A stretch of DNA of 64,000 nt from Streptomyces chrestomyceticus JCM 4735 (lineage in GTDB: Bacteria > Actinomycetota > Actinomycetes > Streptomycetales > Streptomycetaceae): the NCBI RefSeq assembly GCF_003865135.1, contig NZ_BHZC01000001.1, positions 4,650,001 through 4,714,000 on the forward strand, in the 5' to 3' direction. Position 1 is the first letter of the stretch. Every line of letters starts with the position of its first letter. The notes beneath the pieces are model-generated. The model did no database searches and was not told the origin of the DNA. It saw only the letters and a list, made by a program, of their open reading frames with translations. This document shows, in pieces, positions 37,377 through 46,328 of this stretch. A program made the translations under genes and the position numbers.

Positions 37377-37856
37377 ATGACCGTACGGCCAGTCGTCAAA
37401 CGCACCGCCCGCGCAATCCTGCTCGACGGTGCCGACATCATTCTGATCAAGCGCACCAAGCCCGGCCGGGCCCCGTACTGGATCACTCCCGGCGGTGGGG
37501 TCGAGCCGGAGGACGCCACGGTCGTGGACGCCCTGCACCGCGAAGTCCACGAGGAGCTGGGAGCCAAGATCACCGACGTCGTCCCGGTCTTCGTCGACAC
37601 CGTCGAGCACATCAGTGACGGCGGGGTGGACGGAGTGAAGGTGCAGCACTTCTTCGTCTGCCGGCTGGAGTCGATGGACCTCTCGCTGCGGCACGGTCCG
37701 GAGGTGGACGAACCCTGCGGCGAGTACGAGGTCGTGCGGGTGCCGTTCACCCGGGTGGGTATCGCCTCGGCCGAGGTCGTGCCGCTGTCCCTGCGCCACT
37801 ACCTCGACGGCAACATCGAGGGCGTACGGGCGATGCACGCGCCAGACCTCGGATGA
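37377..37856 (+). CDS. NUDIX hydrolase
   Basis: 159 aa from ATG 37377; no good ribosome-binding site is visible and the open frame extends upstream through a Gly/Arg-rich stretch, so the start is uncertain. The Nudix box is complete: GGGVEPEDATVVDALHREVH followed by EELGA, matching Gx5Ex7REUxEExGU. It hydrolyses a nucleoside diphosphate linked to some moiety. The 199 bases before it contain no clear signal. Confidence 0.85.
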   Translation: MTVRPVVKRTARAILLDGADIILIKRTKPGRAPYWITPGGGVEPEDATVVDALHREVHEELGAKITDVVPVFVDTVEHISDGGVDGVKVQHFFVCRLESMDLSLRHGPEVDEPCGEYEVVRVPFTRVGIASAEVVPLSLRHYLDGNIEGVRAMHAPDLG

Positions 37857-37962
37857 CGTGAGGCAGCCGGCGGCGGCGTACGGCAGCGCCCCCGGCCGCT
37901 CCACGGGCCCGCTGCCGATCGCTCACGCCCCTCGCCCGCGTCCTCCGGCGCCCTCCCGCGTG

Positions 37963-39249
37963 CTACCCGAACCAGCCCCGGAAACCGTCTCCCTCGGCCA
38001 CCGCTGGGGCCCGCAGCCGGGCGCGGGTGAGCACCTGCTCGACTTCGCGCTCGACTTGTTCCCGGACTTGGCGTACTTCTCGGGGCTCTCGGGGCGGGTT
38101 CGGGGTGGGGACAGGTGCTGCGCTGAGGACAGCCTCCGGGTGAGGGGCAGGTCCCAGGCTGGGGGCAGGTTGTGGGCCGGAGGCAGATCCCAAACTGGGG
38201 ACTGGCTCCGGGCCGGGGGCCGGCACCGGACTGGGGACAGCCCCAGGCCCGACCCCCGGCTCCCGCTGAGAGACCCCCTGTCGAACCGCAGGCTCCAGTT
38301 CCCGCCAGACATCGGCCTCCGGGCGAGAGGCGACGTCCGGTCGCATGACGGCGCCCTGCGGGGAGCTCGCTGCCGATCGCGGCTCAGCCACCGCTCGGCG
38401 ACCTCCCCCGCCCTCGCAACACGCCCCATCTTCCTGACGCGTCCCTTTCTCCCGACACGCCTTCTCCTGGCCCGCCCTCTCCTCCCGGCGGGCAGCAGCC
38501 TCCGCCGCCGCGCCGAAGAAGTCCCCGCCCTTGCGCCTGGCGTCGTCCGTGCCCCAGGCGCGCGATCCACTGGCCTGCCGGGGCACCTTCTGTAGGTGCG
38601 GGATGTGCTTGGCGCAGTGGATATACGTTTCCTCAACCGCGACCTCCACCCACAACTGCGCCCGTCGGCCGGGCACCGGGTCGGTGGGCAGGTCCGGATG
38701 CCGCGCCCGCATCTCGTCGTCCATGACCACCCGGGCCCGTCCGTTGACGTGCAGCCCGATGCGGTCACCCGTGAAGTCGATCATCAGAATGCCGAGGTGC
38801 GGGTTCTCGGACAGGTTCCCGACGGATGCCATGACGCCGTTCCCGCGGTATTCCGGGTAGGCGAGCGTCCGCTCGTCCAGGACCTGGAGGAACCCGGGCG
38901 GGCCGGCCCGGAACGTGGAGTCGCACTCCCCGTGCCGGTCGGCTGTGGCCAGGAAGAACATTTCCTGACGGCCCACGAACTCCCGCATCCGGTCGTTCAG
39001 ATGGTCGAGCACCTGGTCGTCGTAGAACCGGTCGGCGCGTTCGGTCGTACCCAGCCGCTGCTGCACCAGATGCTCGCCGTCGCTGCCCGGACGCGCTTCC
39101 CGCACGTCCGTCCCGGGTCGGCCGCCGGGGCTCCCACCCGGCCCCGCCAGCCCGTACGCGTCAGGAGCCCCGGTCGCGCCGAGGTCGCCGTATGCCGTCA
39201 AACCGCTCCCGCCCTGTGCTGCGAAGCCCTGATCACTATGTGTCGTCAC
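37963..39249 (-). CDS. Pyridoxamine 5'-phosphate oxidase family protein with long Pro-rich tail
   Basis: 428 aa from GTG 39249. Residues about 75-225 are a flavin/F420-binding split barrel: FVGRQEMFFLATADRHGECD, ENPHLGILMIDFTGDRIGLH and LWVEVAVEETYIHCAKHIPH. The N-terminal 60 residues and the last about 200 are low complexity; the tail has repeated P-x-P-S-L-G-x units and a charged helix at the very end (REPREVRQVREQVEREVEQV). It starts 4 bases after the flavohemoglobin stop, so the two should be translationally coupled, suggesting a joint redox role. Confidence 0.85.
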   Translation of the reverse strand: MTTHSDQGFAAQGGSGLTAYGDLGATGAPDAYGLAGPGGSPGGRPGTDVREARPGSDGEHLVQQRLGTTERADRFYDDQVLDHLNDRMREFVGRQEMFFLATADRHGECDSTFRAGPPGFLQVLDERTLAYPEYRGNGVMASVGNLSENPHLGILMIDFTGDRIGLHVNGRARVVMDDEMRARHPDLPTDPVPGRRAQLWVEVAVEETYIHCAKHIPHLQKVPRQASGSRAWGTDDARRKGGDFFGAAAEAAARREERAGQEKACREKGTRQEDGACCEGGGGRRAVAEPRSAASSPQGAVMRPDVASRPEADVWRELEPAVRQGVSQREPGVGPGAVPSPVPAPGPEPVPSLGSASGPQPAPSLGPAPHPEAVLSAAPVPTPNPPREPREVRQVREQVEREVEQVLTRARLRAPAVAEGDGFRGWFG

Positions 39250-39252
39250 TGC

Positions 39253-40443
39253 TCAATCTCCCGCCGCGACCAGCTCATCCACGGAGTCGTGCCGTATGCG
39301 GTCGGAGGGAATGCCGACCCCCACCAATGCGTCCACGCCGTTACGTATCATTCCGGGCGGCCCGGACAAGTAGGCGTCATATTCCCGCCACGGCCCGTAC
39401 TGACGCACCGCGTCGGGGAGTTGGCCGCTGAGGCTGTTGGCCGGACCGTCGGGGCGTCCGGTGGCGACGACCGGGCGTACGGACAGCCAGGGGTGGCTCT
39501 GTTCCAGCCGCAGCATGGTGTCGAGGTCGTACAGGTCGTGGCCGCTGCGAGCGCCGTAGAAGACCTCCATCGGACGCCGGTGGCCACGCTCGGCGACGTC
39601 CTCGACCAGGGCCTTGATCGGTGCGATGCCCGTACCGCCGCCCAGGCACAGCAGCCCGTTGTCAGTGGTGTGGTCTACGGTCATGGAACCGGATGGGGGG
39701 CCGAGCCGGACGACATCGCCGGGGCGGGCGCGATGGACCATGGCGTTGGACACCCAGCCGGCCGGGACAGCCTTCACATGGAAGGAGAGCAGGCCGTCGG
39801 AGCGGGGCGCCGCGGCGAAGGAGTAGTGCCGCCATATGCGCGGCCACCAGGGAGTTTCCACACTGGCGTACTGACCGGCCAGAAAAGGGTAGGGCTGGTC
39901 GGGACGGACGGTGACGACAGCGATGTCGGGCGTACGCAGCTCGTGCGAGACGACCTCGGCCTGCCACCAGGCGGGGGCCACCGCCTCGTCCTCGGCGGCA
40001 GCGTCGATCATGATCTGCGAAATGGTGGTGTACGCCCGCACCCAAGCGGCTTCGGTCTCCGGATTCCAGGTGCCGGAGGCGTACCGGGCGAGCGCGCTCA
40101 GCAGGCACTCGCCGACAGCGGGGTAGTGCTCGGGCAGCGTGCCGTACTTACGGTGCCCGCGCCCGAGGTGGGAGAGGTACTCGGTGAGGTAGTCCGTGTC
40201 GTCGACGTTCTTGACGGAGGTGAGCAACGCCTTGAACAGCCGGTCACGTTGGACGTCCATCGCGGCTGGAAACAGCGCACGCAGATCGGGGTGGTTCACG
40301 AAGAGCAGCGCGTAGAAGTACGAGGTGACCTTGTCCGCCACGGGCTCGATCTCGTCCAGGGTCCGCCGGATGAGCACCGCGTCGGGGGAGACGGCAACGG
40401 ACGGACGAACGCCGGTGTCCGCGGCACCGGCTGAGCCCGCCAC
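39253..40443 (-). CDS. Flavohemoglobin core (globin plus FAD/NAD reductase)
   Basis: 396 aa from GTG 40443 as the first start in this frame, but the frame is open to 40620 without another start, and the expected N-terminal extension lies in a different frame upstream (see 40296-41357). The globin domain (about 15-150) has proximal His H97 in GRGHRKYG. The reductase has RHYSFAAAP for FAD, GGGTGIAPI for NAD(P)H and a C-terminal GPPGMIRNGVDAL. Flavohemoglobins convert nitric oxide to nitrate with O2. The gene is coupled to the PNPOx-like gene downstream. Confidence 0.88.
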   Translation of the reverse strand: MAGSAGAADTGVRPSVAVSPDAVLIRRTLDEIEPVADKVTSYFYALLFVNHPDLRALFPAAMDVQRDRLFKALLTSVKNVDDTDYLTEYLSHLGRGHRKYGTLPEHYPAVGECLLSALARYASGTWNPETEAAWVRAYTTISQIMIDAAAEDEAVAPAWWQAEVVSHELRTPDIAVVTVRPDQPYPFLAGQYASVETPWWPRIWRHYSFAAAPRSDGLLSFHVKAVPAGWVSNAMVHRARPGDVVRLGPPSGSMTVDHTTDNGLLCLGGGTGIAPIKALVEDVAERGHRRPMEVFYGARSGHDLYDLDTMLRLEQSHPWLSVRPVVATGRPDGPANSLSGQLPDAVRQYGPWREYDAYLSGPPGMIRNGVDALVGVGIPSDRIRHDSVDELVAAGD

Positions 40444-41357
40444 CGAGTCAGCCCCACGCGCGGGGACGGACGCCCCACCCGCACGCCCGCCGGCCCCGGT
40501 CGTGGAGCCAGGAGTGTGGGCGAAGTCGGAGGTCGAGGCTGGGGTTGAGGCTGAGATGGTGGTGGAGGCGGGTGGGTGGGCAGGGGGAAGGGGGACGGGG
40601 AGGGAGAACCGTCCCCAACCTCAAGCCCGGCCCCATACCCGGCCGAGCCCCCAGCCCGTGCGCCCCGGGGCGAAAACCCAGCCCGTAGCCCCTCGTGCGA
40701 AGCCGCATCCCGTACGCCTTCGTGCGCCACGTCCTCATGCGCCACGCCCCCGGCGCCCCACTCTTCGGGCGCCCGCTCGCGCTCCGCTGCCGTACCCACC
40801 GGCCTTATCGAACTGACCGGTCGGCTGGGTATCTGCCCTTGGCCGTAACCGACATCCGGTACGCCATGCCTGCCCTGGGCACGGCTGTCGGGTACGTGAC
40901 TGCCCTGGACGCGGCTGTCGGGTACGTGACCGCCCTGGGCGGGTCCACCTTGCGCGTGCCTGCCCTGGACGTATTTGCCTTGGGTGTCGGCGCTTTGGGT
41001 GCCGCCGCCTTGCTCATGACTGGCCTGAGCGTGGTCTACCTGGGCATGGCCGGCCTGCGCACGGCTGTTCTGAGCGTGCCGCCCCGATGCGCGGCCTTCC
41101 CGTACCAGGCGCTCCTCCACCCGGCCTTCCTGCGCACGGCCTTCCGCCGTTCGCCCTACCTGCACACGGTCTTCCGGGTTCTCTCCCGCGTACTCGCCGA
41201 CGTACGCACCGTCATGCTCGCTCCGACCGTCCGTCGATCCCTGATGATCTTCAGGGTGATCTTCGGTGGACTTCTTCGACGGAGTGAACCATCCCCAATC
41301 GCCACTACTGCCGCCAGAAGAGCCGTTATCGGCTGTCGTGGTGGTCGGAGCGTCCAT
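40296..41357 (-). pseudogene. N-terminal extension of the flavohemoglobin, out of frame with the globin
   Basis: ATG 41357 is preceded by GAGGCGAGG and encodes MDAPTTTTADNGSSGGSSGD, then WGWFTPSKK, the kind of start seen on Streptomyces flavohemoproteins. The frame runs through a pentapeptide-repeat region (residues 92-166) and a Pro-rich linker, and then overlaps the globin frame until it stops at 40296. A shift of one base (one base missing, or a -1 frameshift) somewhere in 40444-40620 would join the two. G runs at 40583-40587 and 40590-40594 are the likeliest places. It is either a sequence error, a decayed gene, or slippage control. Confidence 0.65.
40860..41084 (-). repeat. Fifteen 15-base units encoding a pentapeptide repeat
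   Basis: On the minus strand, residues 92-166 of the extension fall into 15 consecutive pentapeptides with Gln in the fifth place in most units (GRHAQ, NSRAQ, AGHAQ, VDHAQ, ASHEQ, GGGTQ, and so on; two have Pro). At DNA level the units are imperfect, with CACGCCCAGG-like cores. It is probably disordered, with His and Arg in the third position. Confidence 0.8.
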
Positions 41358-41823
41358 GGTCTGCCTCGCCTCGAACGTCTTTCGATCGTCTTCGCACTTC
41401 CGCAGTCCGGAATGTGCCCGCAATTCCCCCGCACCGCTTCGGAATACCTAATCGATCAGAGCTGTCCCGGCAACACCCTCCATAGCGGACACACTTCGCG
41501 TTCGTCCGGCACCGCGTGCGGACTCCTTCTCCGCAGCGTGCCACCTGCCCCGGCGCACCGGACAAACACCTGGAAGTCCGGGCGCGGCGGACCCCTCTGC
41601 CACTAAGCTGGCGGGCTTCACATACCGCCCCGCCGCACAGTCGCAGGCTGCCGGAAGCAGCCGTACCGCTCAACCGGACTAGACCATACCCGCAGTACTT
41701 GAATACACAACCCCTGTACTGGGGACACTTACTCCGGGCCCGCCGATTTCCGTGATCCGTCCCATAGAACACGATTCATCGGGCAGGCGAGAAGTACCGA
41801 ACGACCGTGAGGGCAGCCGGGAA
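41358..41823. other. Intergenic region upstream of the flavohemoglobin
   Basis: 466 bases with lower GC than the surroundings and no convincing gene. It must contain the promoter of the flavohemoglobin (minus strand). I see no clear NsrR- or Rex-type palindrome in it. Confidence 0.35.
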
Positions 41824-42455
41824 TTACCCGTCGGCCCGGACGAGTTCGTACGCCTCGCGCAGGTCACGGCCGTCGTATGCGTATGAGGCCAGAGCGCTGA
41901 CATGGTGGTCCGCATTCACCGCCACGGAAGCGGGAACGGCCGCGAACAGGGCGGTGTCGGACAGGGAATCGCCGTACGCCACACAGTCGGACCGGCTCAG
42001 ACCGAACTCGGCGCACAGTTCATCCATAATCCGCACCTTTGCAGACGCGGAAAGTATCCCGTCCGGTTCCACCGGTTCACGAAAAGGCAGTGCGGGCCAG
42101 CGGGAGCCGTGCGCGGCGTCCGCTCCCCAGAGCGTCAGCCGCTCGACGAAGAACGCCGGTGACAGGGAGATCACCGCGCACCGCTCCCCCGCGCCCGGAT
42201 GTCGGCCCACACCTCCCGGATGCCGGCCAGCCACGGAGCGCCCTCGAAGGCCGTCGCCACCACGTCCTCGGTCAGCTCGGCCCACAGCTCGCACGCCAGC
42301 TCCGCGAAGCGCACCGGCGTCAGCTCGCCGGCAATGAAGGCCCGCTCCAGCTCGGCGATCTCCTGGTCCAGCCCGAGTTGCCGGGATATCTCGACGGCGG
42401 CCGCCGAGCCGTAGAGCAGCGTGCCGTCCATGTCGAACAGATGCAGTCTCCCCAT
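41824..42455 (-). pseudogene. HAD-family phosphatase (phosphoserine phosphatase-like), frameshifted
   Basis: The first frame starts at ATG 42455 with GRLHLFDMDGTLLYGSAAAV (HAD motif I) and stops early at 42171. The matching C-terminal half continues in the next frame from about 42180 to 41824: CAVISLSPAFFVERL (motif II region), SASAKVRIM (motif III Lys) and VAYGDSLSDTALF (motif IV). Adding one C to the run CCCCC at 42186-42190 (five present, six needed) restores a continuous protein of about 210 aa. It is therefore either a homopolymer sequencing error or a fresh pseudogene. The surrounding codons show normal bias, so any inactivation would be recent. Confidence 0.75.
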
Positions 42456-42577
42456 ACCTGGGAGCGTAAAGGGGGGCGCCGACGGGGAGAGCGGATGCCC
42501 GCTGCTCAACCGCGCGTACGGCCGGATACTCCCGCCGTCGGATGCCGCGCTGTCCGCCGGGCGCGACCGTGGATCTC

Positions 42578-43126
42578 ATGAAGCAGCTCAGCCGGCCCGT
42601 TCGCCGCACCGTCCTCGTCGTCCATGTCGCGGTCTCCGTCGGCTGGCTCGGGCTCACGCTCGGGCTGCTCACGCTCAGCGTCACCGGGTACGCCTCGGGG
42701 TCGCTGGAGACCACCGTGGCCGCCTACCGCGCCATGAAGATCTTCAGCGACTGGCTGATCCTCCCCGTGGCGCTGATTGCGCTGGTCAGCGGACTGGTGC
42801 TGTCCTTCGGTACGCCCTGGGGGCTGGCCCGTCACCGCTGGATCGTCGTCAAATTCTGGTTGACGTCGGTGACCATACTGCTGACGGCCTTCTCCTTGCG
42901 CCCGGGCATCGACCGGCTCGCGGCCGATGCCGTGGCGGGCTCTCCGGACACCGGCCTGAGCATGGTGTCCGCGCCGTCCGTGGCGACGGCCACGTACCTC
43001 TTCGTCACCGCCATCTCCGTACTCAAGCCCTGGGGCCTCACCCGACGCGGCGGCCGACTGCGCACTGCACAGTCGGCCGGGGTCCGCGGACGGGCACGTA
43101 AGCGCCCGAGTGGAGTCGTCAGTTGA
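42578..43126 (+). CDS. DUF2269-like membrane protein
   Basis: 182 aa from ATG 42578 (GTG 42569 possible). Four hydrophobic segments are visible (about 12-35, 55-78, 92-110, 135-155), starting VRRTVLVVHVAVSVGWLGLT, which resembles DUF2269/CopD-like integral membrane proteins. There is no catalytic motif. Its last 8 bases overlap the convergent HbpS-like gene. Confidence 0.7.
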   Translation: MKQLSRPVRRTVLVVHVAVSVGWLGLTLGLLTLSVTGYASGSLETTVAAYRAMKIFSDWLILPVALIALVSGLVLSFGTPWGLARHRWIVVKFWLTSVTILLTAFSLRPGIDRLAADAVAGSPDTGLSMVSAPSVATATYLFVTAISVLKPWGLTRRGGRLRTAQSAGVRGRARKRPSGVVS

Positions 43127-43547
43127 GGCCCGCCGCCCCGATGGCGGTACGGGCGATGCGGTCGTCCTGCTCCGGTGCACCGCCGCCGACGCCGATCGCG
43201 CCGATCAGACGGCCGTCCCGGTGGACCGGTACGCCACCGGCGATGAACAGCAGCGGGCGGTCGAGCGCGGTGGGCAGCGTGTGGAAGAGGCCGTCGGGCC
43301 GTACGGCGTCGACAAGAGCGGCGGTCGGCGCGTCCAACTGGAGCGCGGTGTACGCCTTACGGGTGCTGGTCTCGCCCGAGATCAGCACGGCGGTGTCGTC
43401 GCGCCGGAAGCCGAGCAGGTGACCGCCCGCGTCCAGGACGGTGACACTGCCCTGGACCCCGAGGTCAGCGGCGGCAGCGCGAGCGGCCTCTATCAGGGCG
43501 TCCGCGTCGTGGGTGGTGAGGGGGCGGACGGTGGGGGTGGTGCTCAT
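43119..43547 (-). CDS. GlcG/HbpS family haem-binding-type protein
   Basis: 142 aa from ATG 43547. It has the GlcG/HbpS (PF03928) pattern: LIEAARAAAADLGVQGSVTV, SGETSTRKAYTALQL, and IAGGVPVHRDGRLIGAIGVG near the C-terminus. No signal peptide is seen, so it is a cytoplasmic member, unlike secreted HbpS. Members bind haem or cobalamin-related ligands, or have unknown roles. No two-component genes are next to it. Confidence 0.88.
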   Translation of the reverse strand: MSTTPTVRPLTTHDADALIEAARAAAADLGVQGSVTVLDAGGHLLGFRRDDTAVLISGETSTRKAYTALQLDAPTAALVDAVRPDGLFHTLPTALDRPLLFIAGGVPVHRDGRLIGAIGVGGGAPEQDDRIARTAIGAAGLN

Positions 43548-43729
43548 GAGGGGTGCTCCTGTGTGTGCGGGTGTGTGCAAGTACGTAGGGGTATGTGGAC
43601 TATGTGCGCTGGTGCCAGCCGTGGGGGATGCCCGAACGGATGGGCGGGGCGCGCTGGCCTGTGTACGGGTGATCGCCGTACGGGTGAGGGGCGGACGAAC
43701 CTGGGTGCCAGTCAGAGGCGCTTCGGCCC

Positions 43730-45013
43730 CTAACCGCGTACGGCCGCCGCAGCCTCCTCCGCAGCACTGTCGGCCACCGCTCCGCTCCCGTCCCCGGGCC
43801 CGGCCCCGGCTCCCGAGGCGGCGACAACCCGGCCGCCGCGCTCATCCGCGCCACTCCGGTCATCCCGGCCGCCCCGGCGCTCCAGTGCCCCCGCGAGGAT
43901 CGCGACGCCCAGAGCCAGGACGGTCATCCCCACGCCGACCCAATTCGGCGCGGTCAGCCCGAGCCCCGCCGCGATGACGATCCCGCCGAGCCAGGCGGCG
44001 AGCGCGTTGCCGAAGTTGAAGGCCGCGATGTTGCCCACCGAGGCGAGCGTGGGGGCGGCTGCCGCCTGATCCATGATCCGCTTCTGCAGCGGTGGCACGG
44101 TCGCGAAGCCGAAGGCGCCGATGAGGGCAACGGTGACGGTCGCGGCGGCCTTGTTGTGGGCCGCGAAGCTGAACGCGGCCAGCGAGAGCGCGAGCCCGAT
44201 CAATGACACGTACAGCATCGGCATCATGTGGCGGTCGGTGAACCGTCCCGAGACGAGGTTGCCGCCGACCATGCCCAGGCCGAAGACGGCCGTGAGCCAG
44301 ACGACGGACGACGGCGCGAAGCCGGCCACCTCGGTCATCATCGAGGCGAGGTAGGTGACGGCCGCGAAGACGCCGCCGAATCCGAGGACCGTCATCAGCA
44401 TCGCCAGTCCGACCTGCGGGTTCCGGAAGACGGCGATCTCTTGGCCCATGGGCGCGGCCGCCTTTACGGGCTGCGCCGGGACCAGCCGGGCGACGCCGAG
44501 GAAGCCGAGCACGCCCAGGACCGCGATGGCGACGAAGGTGGCGCGCCAGTTGATCTGCTGGGCGAGCAAGGTGCCGAACGGTACGCCCACGACGTTGGCG
44601 ACGGTCAGTCCGGCGAACATCATCGAGATGGCGCCGGCCCGCTTGTGCGGCGCGACGAGATCGGCGGCCACCAGTGATCCGATGCCGAAGAACGCGCCGT
44701 GCGCAAAGGACGAAACGATCCGCCCGGCCAGCATGACCGCGAACACCGGCGCCACGGCAGTGAGCAGGTTGCCCACCACGAACAGCCCCATCAGCAGCAT
44801 CAGCATCTGCTTACGGGTCATGCGGGTGCCGAGGACGGTCGTCAGCGGGGCGCCGACGACGACGCCGAGGGCGTAGAGGGTGGTCGCGTATCCGGCCATG
44901 GGGATGGAGACACCGAAGCCCGCGGCCACGTCGGGCAGCAGCCCCATCACCGCGAACTCGGTCATCCCGATCCCGAAGGCGCCGATGGTCAGCGCCAGGA
45001 GAGCGAGCGGCAT
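43730..45013 (-). CDS. MFS transporter, DHA1 family
   Basis: 427 aa from ATG 45013, with AAGGGA upstream. Twelve hydrophobic segments are evident. The start is MPLALLALTIGAFGIGMTEF, and the loop 2-3 motif follows as GTRMTRKQMLMLLMG. This is the AraJ/Ydhp-like drug and sugar efflux group. The last about 45 residues are an Asp/Arg/Gly-rich tail. The gene is divergent from a MarR regulator; TTGCA repeats fill the space between them, the standard layout of a MarR-controlled efflux pump. Confidence 0.9.
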   Translation of the reverse strand: MPLALLALTIGAFGIGMTEFAVMGLLPDVAAGFGVSIPMAGYATTLYALGVVVGAPLTTVLGTRMTRKQMLMLLMGLFVVGNLLTAVAPVFAVMLAGRIVSSFAHGAFFGIGSLVAADLVAPHKRAGAISMMFAGLTVANVVGVPFGTLLAQQINWRATFVAIAVLGVLGFLGVARLVPAQPVKAAAPMGQEIAVFRNPQVGLAMLMTVLGFGGVFAAVTYLASMMTEVAGFAPSSVVWLTAVFGLGMVGGNLVSGRFTDRHMMPMLYVSLIGLALSLAAFSFAAHNKAAATVTVALIGAFGFATVPPLQKRIMDQAAAAPTLASVGNIAAFNFGNALAAWLGGIVIAAGLGLTAPNWVGVGMTVLALGVAILAGALERRGGRDDRSGADERGGRVVAASGAGAGPGDGSGAVADSAAEEAAAAVRG

Positions 45014-45032
45014 GACGGATCCCTTCGAACGA

Positions 45033-45087
45033 TTGCATGCAGGTTTAACAAGCGTTGACAATAATTGCAGACGCTGGTTATTTGCAA
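45033..45087. promoter_or_regulatory. TTGCA repeats between the MFS and MarR genes
   Basis: Three TTGCA elements lie in an unusually AT-rich patch: TTGCATGCA (45033-45041, containing the palindrome TGCATGCA), TTGCAG (45065-45070) and TTGCAA (45082-45087, a palindrome). This is where the MFS promoter must sit on the minus strand. They are good candidates for MarR binding. Confidence 0.55.
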
Positions 45088-45147
45088 GCGCGGGCTATTT
45101 CGCCGGTGTCCTATCCTGGGTCGTACGACCTGTAAGGAGGTCCCTCG

Positions 45148-45699
45148 ATGACGCAGCAGACCCGGCGGGCGCCGCAGGACCCGCGGCGGACGGGACAGGA
45201 CGAGGACGCGCAGCACGGCCACCAGGCGCCCGGGCAGGGCTGCCCCGCCGGCTCCAGTTCCGCCCCGGCCCTCGCCCAGGGCTGGTGCGCCCTCTCCGCC
45301 CTGCACGGCCGTATCGAGTCGCACATCGAGCGCGCGTTGCAGGCCCGGCACGACCTGAGCGTCCGGGAGTTCTCCGTACTGAACGTGCTCAACGAGCAGC
45401 ACGACGGCCCGGGCGGCCACCTGCGGATGCACCAGGTCGCGGACTCGGTCGTCCTCAGCCAGAGCGCCACCACCCGCCTGGTCACCCGCCTCGAAGAGCG
45501 CCGCCTGCTCTCCCGGTACCTCTGCCCCGACGACCGGCGCGGCATCTACACCAACGTCACCGACGAAGGCCGTCAGCTCCTCGAAGAGGCCCGTCCGACG
45601 CACGACGCGGCGCTGCGCGAAGCACTCCAGGACGCCGCAAAACGCCCCGAGCTGGCCCCTCTGGTGACCGCGGTGGAAACCCTCGCAGCGCCTGCCTGA
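45148..45699 (+). CDS. MarR family transcriptional regulator
   Basis: 183 aa from ATG 45148, with AAGGAGG at 45134-45140. About 45 residues of a Gln/Arg-rich N-terminal extension precede the MarR winged helix (REFSVLNVLNEQHDGPGGHL, then ADSVVLSQSATTRLVTRLEE and DDRRGIYTNVTDEGRQLL). It probably represses the divergent MFS exporter in response to a toxic ligand. The GNAT gene follows 24 bases downstream and may be co-transcribed. Confidence 0.9.
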   Translation: MTQQTRRAPQDPRRTGQDEDAQHGHQAPGQGCPAGSSSAPALAQGWCALSALHGRIESHIERALQARHDLSVREFSVLNVLNEQHDGPGGHLRMHQVADSVVLSQSATTRLVTRLEERRLLSRYLCPDDRRGIYTNVTDEGRQLLEEARPTHDAALREALQDAAKRPELAPLVTAVETLAAPA

Positions 45700-45723
45700 G
45701 CAGGGGTGCGTAGGGTCCCGCTC

Positions 45724-46176
45724 ATGAGCGACATCGAGATCCGCCCAGCGACCGAGGACGACCTTCCCGCCATCGTCGCCATGCTGGCCGACGACGCGCT
45801 GGGCGCCACCCGCGAGAGCCCGGACGACCTGACCCCGTACCGCGCGGCGTACGAGCTGCTGGCCGCCGACCCCAACCAGCATCTGGTCGTCGCCGTACGC
45901 GGCGACCGCCCGGTGGGGACGCTCCAGCTCACGGTGATACCGGGGCTTTCACGACGCGGCAGCAGCCGTTCTCTCATCGAGGCGGTGCGTGTCCACGCGG
46001 ACGAGCGGGGCAGCGGCCTGGGTACCCGGCTGATCGAGTGGGCAGTCTCCGAATCGCGCGCCCTCGGCTGCCGGCTGGTCCAGCTCACCTCCGACGCGAC
46101 GCGCGTCGACGCCCACCGCTTCTACGAGCACCTCGGCTTCGAGGCGTCCCACCTGGGCTTCAAACTCCACCTCTGA
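45724..46176 (+). CDS. GNAT family N-acetyltransferase
   Basis: 150 aa from ATG 45724. The acetyl-CoA-binding motif A is present as VRVHADERGSGLGTRLIEWA (RGSGLG is the Q/RxxGxG/A loop), and motif B as DAHRFYEHLGFE. The substrate is unknown. It lies downstream of the MarR gene on the same strand, so it could acetylate the same toxic compound that the pump exports (inference). Confidence 0.87.
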   Translation: MSDIEIRPATEDDLPAIVAMLADDALGATRESPDDLTPYRAAYELLAADPNQHLVVAVRGDRPVGTLQLTVIPGLSRRGSSRSLIEAVRVHADERGSGLGTRLIEWAVSESRALGCRLVQLTSDATRVDAHRFYEHLGFEASHLGFKLHL

Positions 46177-46276
46177 CCTCGCACCGCCCTGCCCCGACGC
46201 GTTCTTCCCCCGCCTCCTCCCGCCGCGTTTCCGCTTGCTCAGCCCGTCCCGGGGCGCCCGCGCGACCGCCGCACCG

Positions 46277-46310
46277 GGTGACCCGGGACGTCCTACGCGC
46301 CCGGGTCACC
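46277..46310. terminator. Bidirectional hairpin between GNAT and TetR genes
   Basis: An 11-base-pair stem (GGTGACCCGGG at 46277-46287, CCCGGGTCACC at 46300-46310) with a 12-base loop, placed between convergent genes. Confidence 0.75.
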
Positions 46311-46328
46311 TCTTCGCCCCGCGCCTTC

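Noticed and set aside
41326..41772. A Cys-rich 148-codon minus-strand frame upstream of the flavohemoglobin
   Set aside because: Codon use lacks the GC3 bias of real genes and no ribosome-binding site or domain is visible.
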